The notes under the pieces: model-generated
What the model was told of the DNA's origin: nothing
The model's input: the letters and a program-made list of their open reading frames with translations, nothing else
Databases searched by the model: none
Position numbers and translations under genes: made by a program
Assembly (NCBI GenBank): GCA_014695345.1
Contig: JACJOC010000058.1
Coordinates: 372,001 to 436,000, forward strand
Direction: 5' to 3'
DNA from: Cyanobacteria bacterium FACHB-471
GTDB taxonomy: Bacteria; Cyanobacteriota; Cyanobacteriia; Elainellales; Elainellaceae
DNA: 64,000 nucleotides
Part shown: piece by piece, positions 16,801 through 25,125 of the stretch
How the letters are laid out: each line of letters begins with the position of its first letter
Position numbering within the stretch: position 1 is the stretch's first letter

Positions 16801-19323
16801 TTTACAATCGATAGCGTTGGAGAAATTCTGCTTTCGGGGGCGATCGCCACAAATAGCGGCGACTTTACCCTAACCAGTGAAGCGACCACTTCAGTATCTG
16901 CCCCGATCAGTACAGGCAGTGGAATTTTTCTGGTGACCAGTCAGGGGGATGTGAGCTTTACGGAGGCGATCACGACCAGCGGCGGCAGTTTGAGCACAAT
17001 GAGCGAGGGGGCGATCGCCTTCTCCAGCCCAGTCACGACCAGCGGCGGCAGTATTCTGCTGGACGGCAGCCAGATCAACACAGCCACCTTAGATACCAGC
17101 AACAGCACAGGGGCAGGGGGTGCAATTAGCCTCCTTTCGGATACTGCAATTACAACGGGTGACCTCAACAGTTCTGGCACTAGCGGCGGCAATATTTCGG
17201 TCAACGCCACTACGGAGATCACGACGGGAGCGATCACGACCGGCGGCGGCAGTTTGAGCACAATGAGCGAGGGGGCGATCGCCTTCTCCGGACCAGTCAC
17301 GACCAGCGGCGGCAGTATTCTGCTGGACGGCAACCAGATCAATACAGTCGCCTTGGATGCCAGCAACAGTACGGGTGCAGGGGGTGCAATTAACCTCTTC
17401 TCGGATACTGCCATTACGACAGGTAACCTCAACAGTTCTGGTACCAGTGGCGGCAATATTTCGGTCAACGCCATTACGGAGATTACTACAGGGGCGATCG
17501 CCGCAACGGGTACCACAGGCGACGGTGGCAGTGTCACCCTTGACCCTACAGGCGATATTCAAGTTACCTCCATCAACACTTCTAGCCAGCTTGGACGTGG
17601 TGGTCAGGTTGACATCACGACCGAGAGATTCTTTCGCGCAACTGGTCTAGTAGAAGGCAATTCTGAGGGAGTCAGCATTCTCAGTTCTGGCGGAGCTGGT
17701 GGCGGCGACATCACCATTCGGCATGGCGGTAATGGAGAAACTCCCTTCATCGTCGGCGACGGTACCACCAATGGCACGGCTGGAACCATTACCAGCGGTG
17801 ATTCTGCCATTTCTTCTCCGCCTAACCGATCTTTTCGAGGTAGCGTCACGGTCGGAAATATTCGAATCATTACCGATTTTGTTGATCCGGGTGTTGATCC
17901 GGGTGATCCTGATGGTCCTGATGGTCCTGACGGTAGAGAAGATCCCGATGAACCTGGTATTGGCAACCCGATCATTCCGCGACCTGAATGTCAGGTGAAT
18001 TGCGAACGCCCCACGCCTGAGCCACAATCCGAGCCCGACTCCAACACGGGCAGTAGTCCTACGACCCCACAACCTCTGGTAACAGCTCGCAATACCTTGC
18101 TAGACATTCAGCAGGAAACTGGTGTAAAACCAGCGTTGATCTATGTCGGCTTTGTTCCCGTGGAAAGCACCTTTAACTCTGGGTTTGCCGAGCGAGAGGC
18201 AACCGCCAGTCAGCAGTTTGAGCAATATTTAGGACGGCAGTCGAGCCAGTCTGAAAGCGTTGCCCTCTCATTCCAACCTCAGCCCACCGACGAACTAGAA
18301 CTGTTGCTCATCACCTCAAGTGGAGAACCGATTCGTAAGCGACTGGCAGGCGTAACCCGTGCCGAAGTCGAACAAGCCAGACGCAAACTAGTCAGCCAAA
18401 TCACAGATCCTCGCCTGCTAGGAACGGGCTATCTGCCCCCAGCTCAGCAACTTTACCAGTGGCTTATTGCTCCCCTGGAGCAAGACTTGCAGGCTGAGGA
18501 AATTGAAAACCTTTCCTTTATTTTGGATACAGGATTACGCTTCATTCCTCTGGCGGCACTGCATGACGGCGATCAGTTTCTGGTCGAAAAATACAGCGTC
18601 GGGTTAATGCCCAGCCTGAGTCTCACCGACACCCGCTACACCAATATGCGAAGCCTAGAAGTTCTGGCGATGGGTGCCTCTGAGTTTAGCGACCAACTCC
18701 CTCTGCCTGCTGTGCCAACCGAACTCCGAACCATTGTTCCAAACCTTTGGCCGGGCGAGATTTTGCTCAATGCTGACTTCACGGTACAAAATCTTAGACA
18801 GCAGCGAGAACAGCGTCCCTTCGGCATTCTGCATCTGGCAACCCACGGAGAATTTAGATCCGGTGGACTGGGCGAGTCGTACATCCAGTTCTGGAATCAG
18901 AAATTGCGGCTGGACGAAATCCGCCAGCTCGGGCTGAGCAATCCTCCTTTGGAATTGCTGGTCTTGAGTGCCTGTCGGACGGCGCTAGGGGACGAGCAAG
19001 CTGAGCTGGGCTTTGCCGGATTAGCAGTACAGGCAGGCGTGAAGTCAGCACTGGCTAGCCTCTGGTACGTCAGTGATGAGGGAACATTGGCCCTGATGAC
19101 CGAGTTTTATGGACAGTTACGCGAGGTTCCAATTAAAGCAGAAGCACTGCGTCAGACCCAGATTGCTATGCTCAACGGCGAAGTCCGACTGCAGGATGGC
19201 GAAATCTACACCTCTCGCTCAGGCGCTATTCTTCTGCCGGATGGGGTAGTGAGAAATGAAACCCAGGACTTGTCTCACCCCTTCTACTGGGCAGCGTTTA
19301 CGCTGATTGGCAGCCCTTGGTAA
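13876..19323 (+). CDS. Secreted two-partner-secretion (haemagglutinin-type) protein with C-terminal CHAT protease domain
   Basis: The 1815-residue protein has a signal peptide (about 22-55, ending TSQALAQV). A filamentous-haemagglutinin TPS domain follows (about 55-300), with NLYLINPAGIIFGASARLDVSGSF and the NG.GI..G.GG-type repeats. A long Gly/Ser/Thr-rich beta-helix stalk spans about 300-1330. An acidic Pro/Asp/Gly linker, DPGDPDGPDG-like, lies near 1337-1360. A CHAT domain occupies about 1560-1815. Catalytic candidates are His1657 in HLATHGEF and Cys1700 in VLSACRTALGD, a normal caspase/separase-like dyad spacing. The likely role is a surface or secreted protease-adhesin. No TpsB transporter lies in the window. 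The start is a TTG; GTG at 13939 is an alternative. Confidence 0.9.
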   Translation: MNGQAYLGWALPNQKESTLPVISRVIRGIVLLLASLPLAGLVGTSQALAQVTSAQDGAGTRVTRDGDRYIINGGALSRDGENLFHSFDQFGLDADQTANFLTNSQIQNILGRITGGDASIIHGLIQVTGGDSNLYLINPAGIIFGASARLDVSGSFTATTADGIGFGNRWFSAIADNNYASLVGNPSSFAFTSTQPGSILNAGSLRVGEGQQLTLLGGTVINTGILTAPGGQITVAAVPGENLVRISQEGRLLSLDLETIGARVGGRLGLPFTPLSLPELLTAGNVEHATGVTVNRDGTVSLTGSNLSLSTEPGTAIASGTLNASHPSSTPNRQSPEINVLGDRVALLDATLNASGNSGGTIRMGGDYQGEGSVPNASVTFVDENSTLSADALRRGNGGRIIVWSEDTTRVYGSLSARGGVRRGNGGLVETSSRGFLDVNGAPDVSARYGLAGTWLIDPYNITIVDAPTDGVDAVNDPFAAIDDNAVLDVDDLIAALTGGANVIVSTGTAGAQVGNITLQTALDFDGTGSNTLTLQAANDININAEIFDSVAGSDLLNLVLTADSDNSGVGTLRVQPNGRLDTGGGTIVGSGSNDQTLGGIELSGNISSDASRITFTGTSFQNGVSLTNGTFSLTGNGTLELASPNAGTAVIINGTTLQLGDGNLIVTADAIDLPNSTILGTGSVLLQTANPEYTIQVGGNAAGGPLFLDLFATELAVFQDGFDSITIGRADGSGQVNLLGDLTFNDPVTLQATGTGGSINTTGGTITGQGNASVTLRADQNVVTGNIATAGQGITISSTTGGIDTSAGTVTTNLTGGAGGAIALTAAGNITTGLLSFGAAPGTNALTIDTPGEVDLRNGLSSTGGEIVIGGVTRPSSVLLPENLDTNGGGFSLFPSGDINLTGNIITDGGNFTINGNGSTTFSGAVQTVGGDFTILNSGATLVLGSVSTGSGNFRIESGGTTSVSSPINTDGGDFTIDSVGEILLSGAIATNSGDFTLTSEATTSVSAPISTGSGIFLVTSQGDVSFTEAITTSGGSLSTMSEGAIAFSSPVTTSGGSILLDGSQINTATLDTSNSTGAGGAISLLSDTAITTGDLNSSGTSGGNISVNATTEITTGAITTGGGSLSTMSEGAIAFSGPVTTSGGSILLDGNQINTVALDASNSTGAGGAINLFSDTAITTGNLNSSGTSGGNISVNAITEITTGAIAATGTTGDGGSVTLDPTGDIQVTSINTSSQLGRGGQVDITTERFFRATGLVEGNSEGVSILSSGGAGGGDITIRHGGNGETPFIVGDGTTNGTAGTITSGDSAISSPPNRSFRGSVTVGNIRIITDFVDPGVDPGDPDGPDGPDGREDPDEPGIGNPIIPRPECQVNCERPTPEPQSEPDSNTGSSPTTPQPLVTARNTLLDIQQETGVKPALIYVGFVPVESTFNSGFAEREATASQQFEQYLGRQSSQSESVALSFQPQPTDELELLLITSSGEPIRKRLAGVTRAEVEQARRKLVSQITDPRLLGTGYLPPAQQLYQWLIAPLEQDLQAEEIENLSFILDTGLRFIPLAALHDGDQFLVEKYSVGLMPSLSLTDTRYTNMRSLEVLAMGASEFSDQLPLPAVPTELRTIVPNLWPGEILLNADFTVQNLRQQREQRPFGILHLATHGEFRSGGLGESYIQFWNQKLRLDEIRQLGLSNPPLELLVLSACRTALGDEQAELGFAGLAVQAGVKSALASLWYVSDEGTLALMTEFYGQLREVPIKAEALRQTQIAMLNGEVRLQDGEIYTSRSGAILLPDGVVRNETQDLSHPFYWAAFTLIGSPW
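16987..17514 (+). repeat. 264-bp tandem duplication inside the CHAT gene
   Basis: Two adjacent 264-bp units (16987-17250 and 17251-17514) encode 88 residues each in the beta-helix stalk. Both begin SLSTMSEGAIAF and contain TTSGGSILLDG, NSTGAGGAI and SSGTSGGNISVNA. DNA identity is high in the first 90 bases and lower later, and the frame is kept. This points to stalk lengthening by in-frame duplication. Confidence 0.85.
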
Positions 19324-19331
19324 TGCAGCAG

Positions 19332-20102
19332 CTACCAGGGCAATTTGCTGCCATCCCAGGAAAAGAATTCGCCGCTGTCACTTTCCTGAAGCTGATCGAG
19401 GACAGCTAGCAGTTGGCGAACGGTGCGATCGCAAGAAAATAGCTTTTCGGGCGGCACACTCCGCTGAAAGGGTTGGGATAGCTGAGTGTCTGTGGTACCA
19501 GGATGTAGCGTCACCACGATCGCCCTAGGACAAGTGCGTCGATATTCGATTGCGGTAGTTCGCATAAACATATTCAACGCTGCTTTGGAAGCCCGGTAGC
19601 CATACCATCCGCCCAGTTGGTTGTCGCCAATGCTGCCTACCTTGGCTGAAATTGTGGCTAAAATGGCGCGATCGCCATGCTTCAACAACGGCTGAAGGTG
19701 TTTTGCTAGGAGCACGGCTCCAATGCTGTTGACCTGAAAGTAACGCATCAACTGCTCTGAATTCAGATGTCGCAAACTCTTTTCGGGCTGCATCGCCCCA
19801 TCGTGCAGCAAACCGACGCAGTTGATCACGCTGTGAAGGGCGGCTGTCTCGGTTTTAATTTTGTCGGTGATGGTGGCAATTTGAGCTTCTTCTGTAATAT
19901 CTAACGGTAGGCAGCGCAAGCGAGGATCGTTGATGGACAACAGTTCTGATTCTGGGTTGCGGTAGGTAGCAAAGAGGCGAGCGGCGCGATCGCCCTGCAA
20001 AAACTGCCGCACAAACTCCAATCCAATTCCCTGACCCGCTCCCACGATTAACGCAGCCCGTTCAGGTTTGCGTTCAGACTCATCGGTAAAACTACTCTGC
20101 AT
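19332..20102 (-). CDS. Short-chain dehydrogenase/reductase (C-factor-like)
   Basis: From the ATG at 20102 the protein is 256 residues. It has the Rossmann motif IVGAGQGIGLEFV, NCVGLLHDGAM (the NAG-like segment), a catalytic Ser in LATISAKVGSI and YGYRASKAALN with the catalytic Tyr-x-x-x-Lys. The C-terminal HPGTTDTQLSQPFQ segment is typical of the CsgA/C-factor group of SDRs in cyanobacteria. It would use NAD(P)H; the substrate is unknown. A longer upstream frame to 20222 overlaps the GT2-TPR gene and is not needed. The genes are 28 bases apart, likely one transcript. Confidence 0.88.
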   Translation of the reverse strand: MQSSFTDESERKPERAALIVGAGQGIGLEFVRQFLQGDRAARLFATYRNPESELLSINDPRLRCLPLDITEEAQIATITDKIKTETAALHSVINCVGLLHDGAMQPEKSLRHLNSEQLMRYFQVNSIGAVLLAKHLQPLLKHGDRAILATISAKVGSIGDNQLGGWYGYRASKAALNMFMRTTAIEYRRTCPRAIVVTLHPGTTDTQLSQPFQRSVPPEKLFSCDRTVRQLLAVLDQLQESDSGEFFSWDGSKLPW

Positions 20103-20130
20103 TTCAGGCAAATTGACTACGTATGCCTGA

Positions 20131-21321
20131 TTAAACTTGGAATCCCATTTCCTGTAAACCCTGGCGCAATCGCTGCGCTTCAGTGGGGTCATGCTGTTGG
20201 TGCAGGGCGATCGCCCGCTCAAAGGCGGCTAGGCTCTCCGCCACCTTGCCCAGTTTGAGCAGCGTTACCCCCAGGTTTTGGTAAGCCTCAGCATAGTTTG
20301 GGTTAAGCTGAATGGCTTGCTGGTATTGGGCGATCGCTTCCCCCAGTTGCCCCATCGCCTTGAGCGTCATGCCCAGATTGTAATGACCCATTGAGAAACT
20401 GGGATCAACCCTCAGCGCCTGCTCGTAGACGGCTTTTGCTCCAGTTAAATCGCCTGTGGCTTTGCGTAAATTACCCAGGTTGTTGTAGGCTCCCAACTTT
20501 AGACGAGGCAAAATGGGCTGCTGAATCGCTAACTGATAGTGCATTCCTGCCTGGTCGAGATGCTGCAAGCGGCTGTAGGCAATGCCCAAGTGATAGTGCA
20601 ACTCATAGCGAATTGGGGGATCAACCTGCGCTGACTTTAAGCCGCGTTCTAGCAGTTCAATCCCGTAGCTAACTTTGTCGATTTGCACATATAGTGCTCC
20701 CAACTTACTGCAAACATAGGGATCGCCAGGATGCTTGACCAGAAAACGCTCCATCGTCATTCGAGCTTTTTGCAGCTTATCGCGACTGGCGATCGCTCCC
20801 GCCTGATAACCCTCATGCAAAATCGCCACATCTGGCAACTCCACCACCTGCCACTGGGGTTCTCGCTGAAGAATTGCGGCAACGCTATCATCTACCATTG
20901 CATGGTAAGGACGCAAAAACTGAATCTTAGGATGACGGCGAAACAACCGTGACACCAGTGAATAGGGCGATTGTGTTGCCCCAATTTCCTGACGCACCAG
21001 ATTCACTACCAGGCAAGTGTTTAGCTGCATCACTTGCTTGAGTTGAGGCACAATTCCAGTTTCCAGCCGTTCGTCTGCATCTAAAACCAGCACCCAATCA
21101 CCAGTGACGTGCTGAAGCGCGGCATTACGGGCGGCTGAGAAGTCATCACACCAGTCAAAGTGATGCACTTGTGCGCCAAAGGATTGGGCGATCGCCACCG
21201 TCTCATCTGTTGAACCTGTGTCCAACACCACCATTTCATCCACGGCTGCTTTGACACTATTCAAACAGGACGGTAGATTCTCCGCCTCGTCTCTTACAAT
21301 CATGCATAGGCTCAAACTCAT
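20131..21321 (-). CDS. GT2 glycosyltransferase fused to TPR repeats
   Basis: The 396-residue protein opens with SLSLCMIVRDEAENLPSCL and has VLDTGSTDETVAIAQ and WVLVLDADERLE, where DAD is the metal-binding DXD. This is the compact SunS/TPR-type GT2 domain (about 1-180). The second half (about 190-390) carries five or more tetratricopeptide repeats, such as GAYNNLGNLRKATGDLTGAKAVYEQALRVDP. Known relatives glycosylate peptides or proteins, so a protein target is plausible. The ATG at 21321 is preferred over a TTG at 21339. It is divergent from the YbdK-type ligase gene. Confidence 0.88.
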   Translation of the reverse strand: MSLSLCMIVRDEAENLPSCLNSVKAAVDEMVVLDTGSTDETVAIAQSFGAQVHHFDWCDDFSAARNAALQHVTGDWVLVLDADERLETGIVPQLKQVMQLNTCLVVNLVRQEIGATQSPYSLVSRLFRRHPKIQFLRPYHAMVDDSVAAILQREPQWQVVELPDVAILHEGYQAGAIASRDKLQKARMTMERFLVKHPGDPYVCSKLGALYVQIDKVSYGIELLERGLKSAQVDPPIRYELHYHLGIAYSRLQHLDQAGMHYQLAIQQPILPRLKLGAYNNLGNLRKATGDLTGAKAVYEQALRVDPSFSMGHYNLGMTLKAMGQLGEAIAQYQQAIQLNPNYAEAYQNLGVTLLKLGKVAESLAAFERAIALHQQHDPTEAQRLRQGLQEMGFQV

Positions 21322-21382
21322 CGCTGCCCACCCCTGCAAAGAGAATATTTTTGGGGCGTTTTAACGAAAGGAAATACCCGAT

Positions 21383-22498
21383 ATGTCACCCCAAGCCCAA
21401 GAATTTACCCTCGGTGTCGAAGAAGAATATCAGATAATCGACCCAACCACACGAGAACTGTGTCCTCACGGCACCCGTATTTTAACAAACGCCCAGGAAA
21501 CCCTGGGTGATACCGTGCAGCCCGAAGTGTACCTCTCGCAAATCGAAATTGCCACAAAAGTTTGTCATACCCTTGCAGAGGTTCGTTCAGAGCTGATTCG
21601 CTTGAGAGGTGCGATAATTGCCGCTGCCGCCAAAGACGGAAGCCAAATTGCCGCCGCCGGAACGCACCCCTTTTCCAAATGGGCAGACCAGCAGGTGACA
21701 CCTAGAGAGCGCTACAAAGGCTTGATTGTGGACTATCAGCAGTTGATGCGCGACCTTATCATCTTTGGCTGTCATGTACACGTCGGAGTGAGCGATCGCG
21801 AAATTGCCGTCCAGGTGATGAATCGTGCCCGTCTGTGGCTGTCTCCCTTGCTGGCACTAGCATCAAGCTCTCCTTTTTGGCAAGGCGAAGACACAGGCTA
21901 TGCAAGCTATAGAACAGAACTTTGGAGCCGCTGGCCCATGGCCGGACTTCCTTTAGCATTCAAGTCTAAAGCAGACTATGATGCGCTCATCCAAGACTTG
22001 ATTGCGACCGAAACGATCAAAGACGGCACCAAAATTTACTGGGATGTCCGTCTATCAGAACGCTTTCCTACCATCGAATTTCGCGTTACTGATGTCTGCA
22101 CCACCATCGACGAAGCCGTCATGGTCGCTGGGCTAACCCGTGCCCTGGCGCAAACCTGCTATGGCGAGGTGACAGAAAATCAACCCTTTACAGATGTTCG
22201 TCCTGAGATTTTGCGGGCTGCTCACTGGCACGCTGCCCGTCATGGCTTAACAGAACATCTGATTGATGTGATCGATAAACGGGCCCTTCCGGCTCGTGAA
22301 ATGATTGACAAACTGCTGAACTTTGTCAAACCTGCTCTTGAGGCTCAGGGAGATTGGGACGAAGTCTCTCAACTCGTCTACCACACTTTGCAACATGGAA
22401 CGAGTGCCGATCGGCAACGGCAAGCATACCAGCGCCGAAACAGCATGGAGGATGTAGTCGATCTGCTCGTGGCAGAAACCGCAAAAGACGTAACTTAG
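21383..22498 (+). CDS. Carboxylate-amine ligase, YbdK / glutamate-cysteine ligase 2 family
   Basis: The 371-residue protein has FTLGVEEEYQIID, AAAGTHPFSKWADQQVTPRERY, FGCHVHVGV and YWDVRLSERFPTIEFRVTDVCTT. These are the conserved blocks of the GCS2/YbdK family, which forms a gamma-glutamyl-type amide using ATP. Some members make gamma-glutamylcysteine; others have unknown substrates. The window has no gshB neighbour, so glutathione synthesis is only one option. The ATG at 21383 follows GAAAGGAAAT. Its last four bases overlap the convergent 67-residue gene. Confidence 0.88.
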   Translation: MSPQAQEFTLGVEEEYQIIDPTTRELCPHGTRILTNAQETLGDTVQPEVYLSQIEIATKVCHTLAEVRSELIRLRGAIIAAAAKDGSQIAAAGTHPFSKWADQQVTPRERYKGLIVDYQQLMRDLIIFGCHVHVGVSDREIAVQVMNRARLWLSPLLALASSSPFWQGEDTGYASYRTELWSRWPMAGLPLAFKSKADYDALIQDLIATETIKDGTKIYWDVRLSERFPTIEFRVTDVCTTIDEAVMVAGLTRALAQTCYGEVTENQPFTDVRPEILRAAHWHAARHGLTEHLIDVIDKRALPAREMIDKLLNFVKPALEAQGDWDEVSQLVYHTLQHGTSADRQRQAYQRRNSMEDVVDLLVAETAKDVT

Positions 22499-22698
22499 TC
22501 CAGGTAGCCCATTAGCTCATCTGGGTTGTCAACATCGTTGTCGGCGATCGGTCGATTGTTAGGTAACGGGTAAAGCTCGGATTTGCGATAGATAGAAAGC
22601 TGTTGACGCTCATCCTTTGCTGGCTTTGCAGATTCTGACTGAGCCTGAAACCCTTTAGAAGGCTGAGTTGGAACAATATTTTTTTCGTCTGAAGCCAT
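22495..22698 (-). CDS. Small conserved cyanobacterial protein with LPNNRPIA motif
   Basis: The 67-residue hydrophilic protein starts MASDEKNIVP and ends YPLPNNRPIADNDVDNPDELMGYLD. A low-complexity N-terminus is followed by the conserved Leu-Pro-Asn-Asn-Arg-Pro-Ile-Ala block, which I recognise from small cyanobacterial proteins of unknown function. The ATG is preceded by AAAGGTCACT, a good ribosome binding site. It overlaps the end of the ligase gene by four bases on the opposite strand. Upstream, 22740-22790 is a short purine-rich stretch with CAGCGG/CAGGG repeats. Confidence 0.7.
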   Translation of the reverse strand: MASDEKNIVPTQPSKGFQAQSESAKPAKDERQQLSIYRKSELYPLPNNRPIADNDVDNPDELMGYLD

Positions 22699-22810
22699 AG
22701 TGACCTTTGTATTAGCTGCATCAATTGTGACCTGAACTCCATCCTATCAGGAGGGAAGGGCAGCGGCAGCGGCAGGGAGAAGGAGAGATAAAGAGTAACA
22801 AGACCCAAAA

Positions 22811-23662
22811 CTAAAACAGACTGAGTTGTGAAGGGGGAGGAGCGATCGCTTCCCAGGGTAAAGCTGGAACGGGCGCACCGTGTTGTTCTAATAGCTGCTG
22901 AAAGTGACGAGCATTGGCGGGCGATCGCGCCTCAACTGGGCAATGCACAAAGAAATAAGTCTGTGTGCCCTGACGCAACCACTGATCCACATGAGTTACC
23001 CATTCTGCTAGAAACCGCTGATTCATCTCCTGTTCAGGGTGGCTGATGTAGCGAATCAGGCTAAAGTTTGCCGTCACGGTTGGCTGCAAGGGCACTCTGG
23101 GTTTACGTCGTTCGGAGTTGAGTTGCGGATCGCCAGGACACTCATAAATTGGGCGAGAATCAAGCAAAACGCGCCCAACGCCAAATTTTTCTAACACTGC
23201 GTTGAGCTGGTTTGTGTGAGAAGGCTGAAACCAATCCGAGTGACGCACCTCAACTGCTAATGGTGTTTTGGTCGCACAGGCAGTGAGAAAGCTGCTCAAG
23301 TCATCCAGGCTGGCAGGGCTGTAGCTGGGTGACAGTTGGGCAAAGATGGGACCGAGGCGATCGCCCAATCCTTTCATCTGTTCCAGGAAGGCGATCGCCC
23401 TTGGAATTTGGGGTACCAGTAAACCTTGATGGGTAACATCTCTCGGCAACTTCAGGCAAAACTTAAACCCTGGTGGTGTCTCCGTTGCCCATCGCTGCAC
23501 CATATCGGCACTAGGAACAGAGTAAAACGTGGTGTTGCCCTCAACAGCCGTAAACCGTCTGCTGTACAACTGCAAAAATTCAGCTGCACGGCTTCCCGGT
23601 GGAAACAGGTCGCCCACCCACTCCTTGTAAGCCCAAATCGCGCACCCTAACCGAAAATTCAT
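22811..23662 (-). CDS. DUF72 family protein
   Basis: The 283-residue protein opens FRLGCAIWAYKEWVGDLFPPG and contains FTAVEGNTTFYSVPS, FCLKLPRDVTH, AQLSPSYSP, LAVEVRHSDWF and the C-terminal YFFVHCPVEARSPANARHF. These blocks define DUF72 (YecE-like), a TIM-barrel family of unknown activity with conserved acidic residues in the barrel. The start is an ATG. No operon partner is obvious, and the two flanking gaps carry short repeats. Confidence 0.9.
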   Translation of the reverse strand: MNFRLGCAIWAYKEWVGDLFPPGSRAAEFLQLYSRRFTAVEGNTTFYSVPSADMVQRWATETPPGFKFCLKLPRDVTHQGLLVPQIPRAIAFLEQMKGLGDRLGPIFAQLSPSYSPASLDDLSSFLTACATKTPLAVEVRHSDWFQPSHTNQLNAVLEKFGVGRVLLDSRPIYECPGDPQLNSERRKPRVPLQPTVTANFSLIRYISHPEQEMNQRFLAEWVTHVDQWLRQGTQTYFFVHCPVEARSPANARHFQQLLEQHGAPVPALPWEAIAPPPSQLSLF

Positions 23663-23711
23663 TCCCCTATCGTACCGCAGTGGAATGACATGCTAAGATG
23701 ATGCAAATTCT

Positions 23712-23735
23712 GTACGGGCTAGCATTCGGGCAAAG
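23712..23735. repeat. Half copy of repeat family B
   Basis: GTACGGGCTAGCATTCGGGCAA matches one arm of the family B palindrome. It directly abuts the family C element that starts at 23744, so two repeat families are joined here. Confidence 0.45.
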
Positions 23736-23743
23736 CGCTACCC

Positions 23744-23820
23744 TAGGTTGGGTGAAGCAAAGCGGAACCCAACAGAATACAAGCAAAATGTTGGGTTTCA
23801 CTTTGTTCCACCCAACCTAC
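23744..23820. repeat. Nested palindromic repeat, family C copy 2
   Basis: The outer arms TAGGTTGGGTGAAGCAAAG and CTTTGTTCCACCCAACCTA, with inner arms GAACCCAACA and TGTTGGGTTTC, reproduce the layout of the 10126-10203 element. It lies immediately downstream of the 432-residue protein gene. Confidence 0.8.
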
Positions 23821-23826
23821 ATCTGA

Positions 23827-25125
23827 CTATTGAGGTTGAAGCTGATTAAGCTTGTTATTTGCCAAGAGTAGCAATTCTTGAGCTTCCAGATAGTCCGTTG
23901 TGCCTTCCTCAACTTTTTCCAAATCATTAATGATTGACTGCAACTCGCTGGCGATGTAGCCTATATCTCCATCAACATAGTTATTCACCCAAGCAATTTG
24001 GTCTTTTGCACGTTGTAGAGCAGCTACAGAAATCCGTTCATTTTCCTGACGAACTCGGATTTGACCTAAGTTAGCGTTGTACTCTGCCAAAAGCCGCTGT
24101 GCTTCTGCATAACCGATTAAGTCATCATCAGGAACTTGCTCTAATCCCTGAATAGCTCTCAGCCAAAGGTTTTCAACTTGTTGCCATTGTTCAACTGAGT
24201 GGGGTGGGTTCTGTCCCGCTTTGGCTGCCTCCCATGCAAATCCTCTCGCTGCTTCGATTATGGCGCTGGTTCGCTCATTGCCCGCAGCAACTCCAACAGT
24301 TGTGGCAAAATCACGTTCACCGGTTACATACTTCTGCTGAGCCATTCTGCCTGCAAGGGTTTGACCGGGGATTGTAGCAAGCTGGTCGAGGGCAGATTGC
24401 CATGCGGCGATCGCCACTCCCTTATCAACAGGTGTAGTTGCATGCTGATACTGCTGTTTTGCTGCATTGAGGGACTGTTCTGCATCAAATAAAGCGACCT
24501 GAGCATTTTTCTCTTGAAAGACAACAGCCTCTAACTGTGCAACTGTGGTGCGGGCATCGTAGAATCGGCTGCTGCTAAAGCGCCAGTCATACCACCAGTA
24601 GCGGTATTCTGGAAAGTCGTTGAGGAACCCAATTGGCAATGCGTTGAGGCTCTTCTGTGCCTGCTCGACTTTTTGCTCTCCCAAGTCAATGTCGGCGGGG
24701 CTAGTGGGGTTGTTGATTAGCTGCTCGGCTTGTTCTAGAGAGGCGATCGCCTGCCGATAGTGGTTGTCCATGCTGATGTAGCTGGGCAGCAGCAAGATAG
24801 GAGCAGCCTCCGCCACTGGACGGCGAATCATTGGGTAAGGCAGGTTCACAAACCAAACCATGCCAGCCGGAATACCAAGCAAAATAACAGTCCATTTGAT
24901 TTTGTTAAACGTCCGCCCGATAGGGTTAGGGGAATGCCGCATCGGTCGGGTCGGTAGAACTTGTGCCTCGGCTGCCATTTCCTGCTCTAGCTGAGCGAGG
25001 GTTTTGGGTTGCTGTGGCGCGGATACTGGCGGCTGTAGTACCGATGATGTGGGATTGGGAGTGAATCCTGAAGCTTTCTGAGTATTTCGGTTCAGGAAGC
25101 TGAGCGGACGTTTAAAGACTGGCAT
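23827..25125 (-). CDS. Unknown single-pass membrane protein with coiled-coil region
   Basis: The 432-residue protein has a Pro/Gln-rich cytoplasmic N-terminus (1-70), one membrane helix (about 76-92, VILLGIPAGMVWFVNLPY) and a long helical extracytoplasmic domain with repeated Ala/Gln/Glu-rich segments (EQAEQLINN, EQKVEQAQKSLN, DAEQSLNAAKQQYQHA). A conserved-looking PIGFLNDFPEYRYWWYDWRFSSSRF block follows the first coil. I recognise it only as a cyanobacterial hypothetical type; a structural or envelope role is a guess. The ATG start at 25125 is unambiguous. Confidence 0.82.
   Translation of the reverse strand: MPVFKRPLSFLNRNTQKASGFTPNPTSSVLQPPVSAPQQPKTLAQLEQEMAAEAQVLPTRPMRHSPNPIGRTFNKIKWTVILLGIPAGMVWFVNLPYPMIRRPVAEAAPILLLPSYISMDNHYRQAIASLEQAEQLINNPTSPADIDLGEQKVEQAQKSLNALPIGFLNDFPEYRYWWYDWRFSSSRFYDARTTVAQLEAVVFQEKNAQVALFDAEQSLNAAKQQYQHATTPVDKGVAIAAWQSALDQLATIPGQTLAGRMAQQKYVTGERDFATTVGVAAGNERTSAIIEAARGFAWEAAKAGQNPPHSVEQWQQVENLWLRAIQGLEQVPDDDLIGYAEAQRLLAEYNANLGQIRVRQENERISVAALQRAKDQIAWVNNYVDGDIGYIASELQSIINDLEKVEEGTTDYLEAQELLLLANNKLNQLQPQ

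Noticed and set aside
16251-17537. Long minus-strand open frames (212 and 198 residues) opposite the CHAT gene
   Set aside because: They mirror the biased Gly/Ser/Thr codons of the beta-helix stalk, are Pro/Val-rich without any family pattern, and lie wholly inside a clear plus-strand gene.
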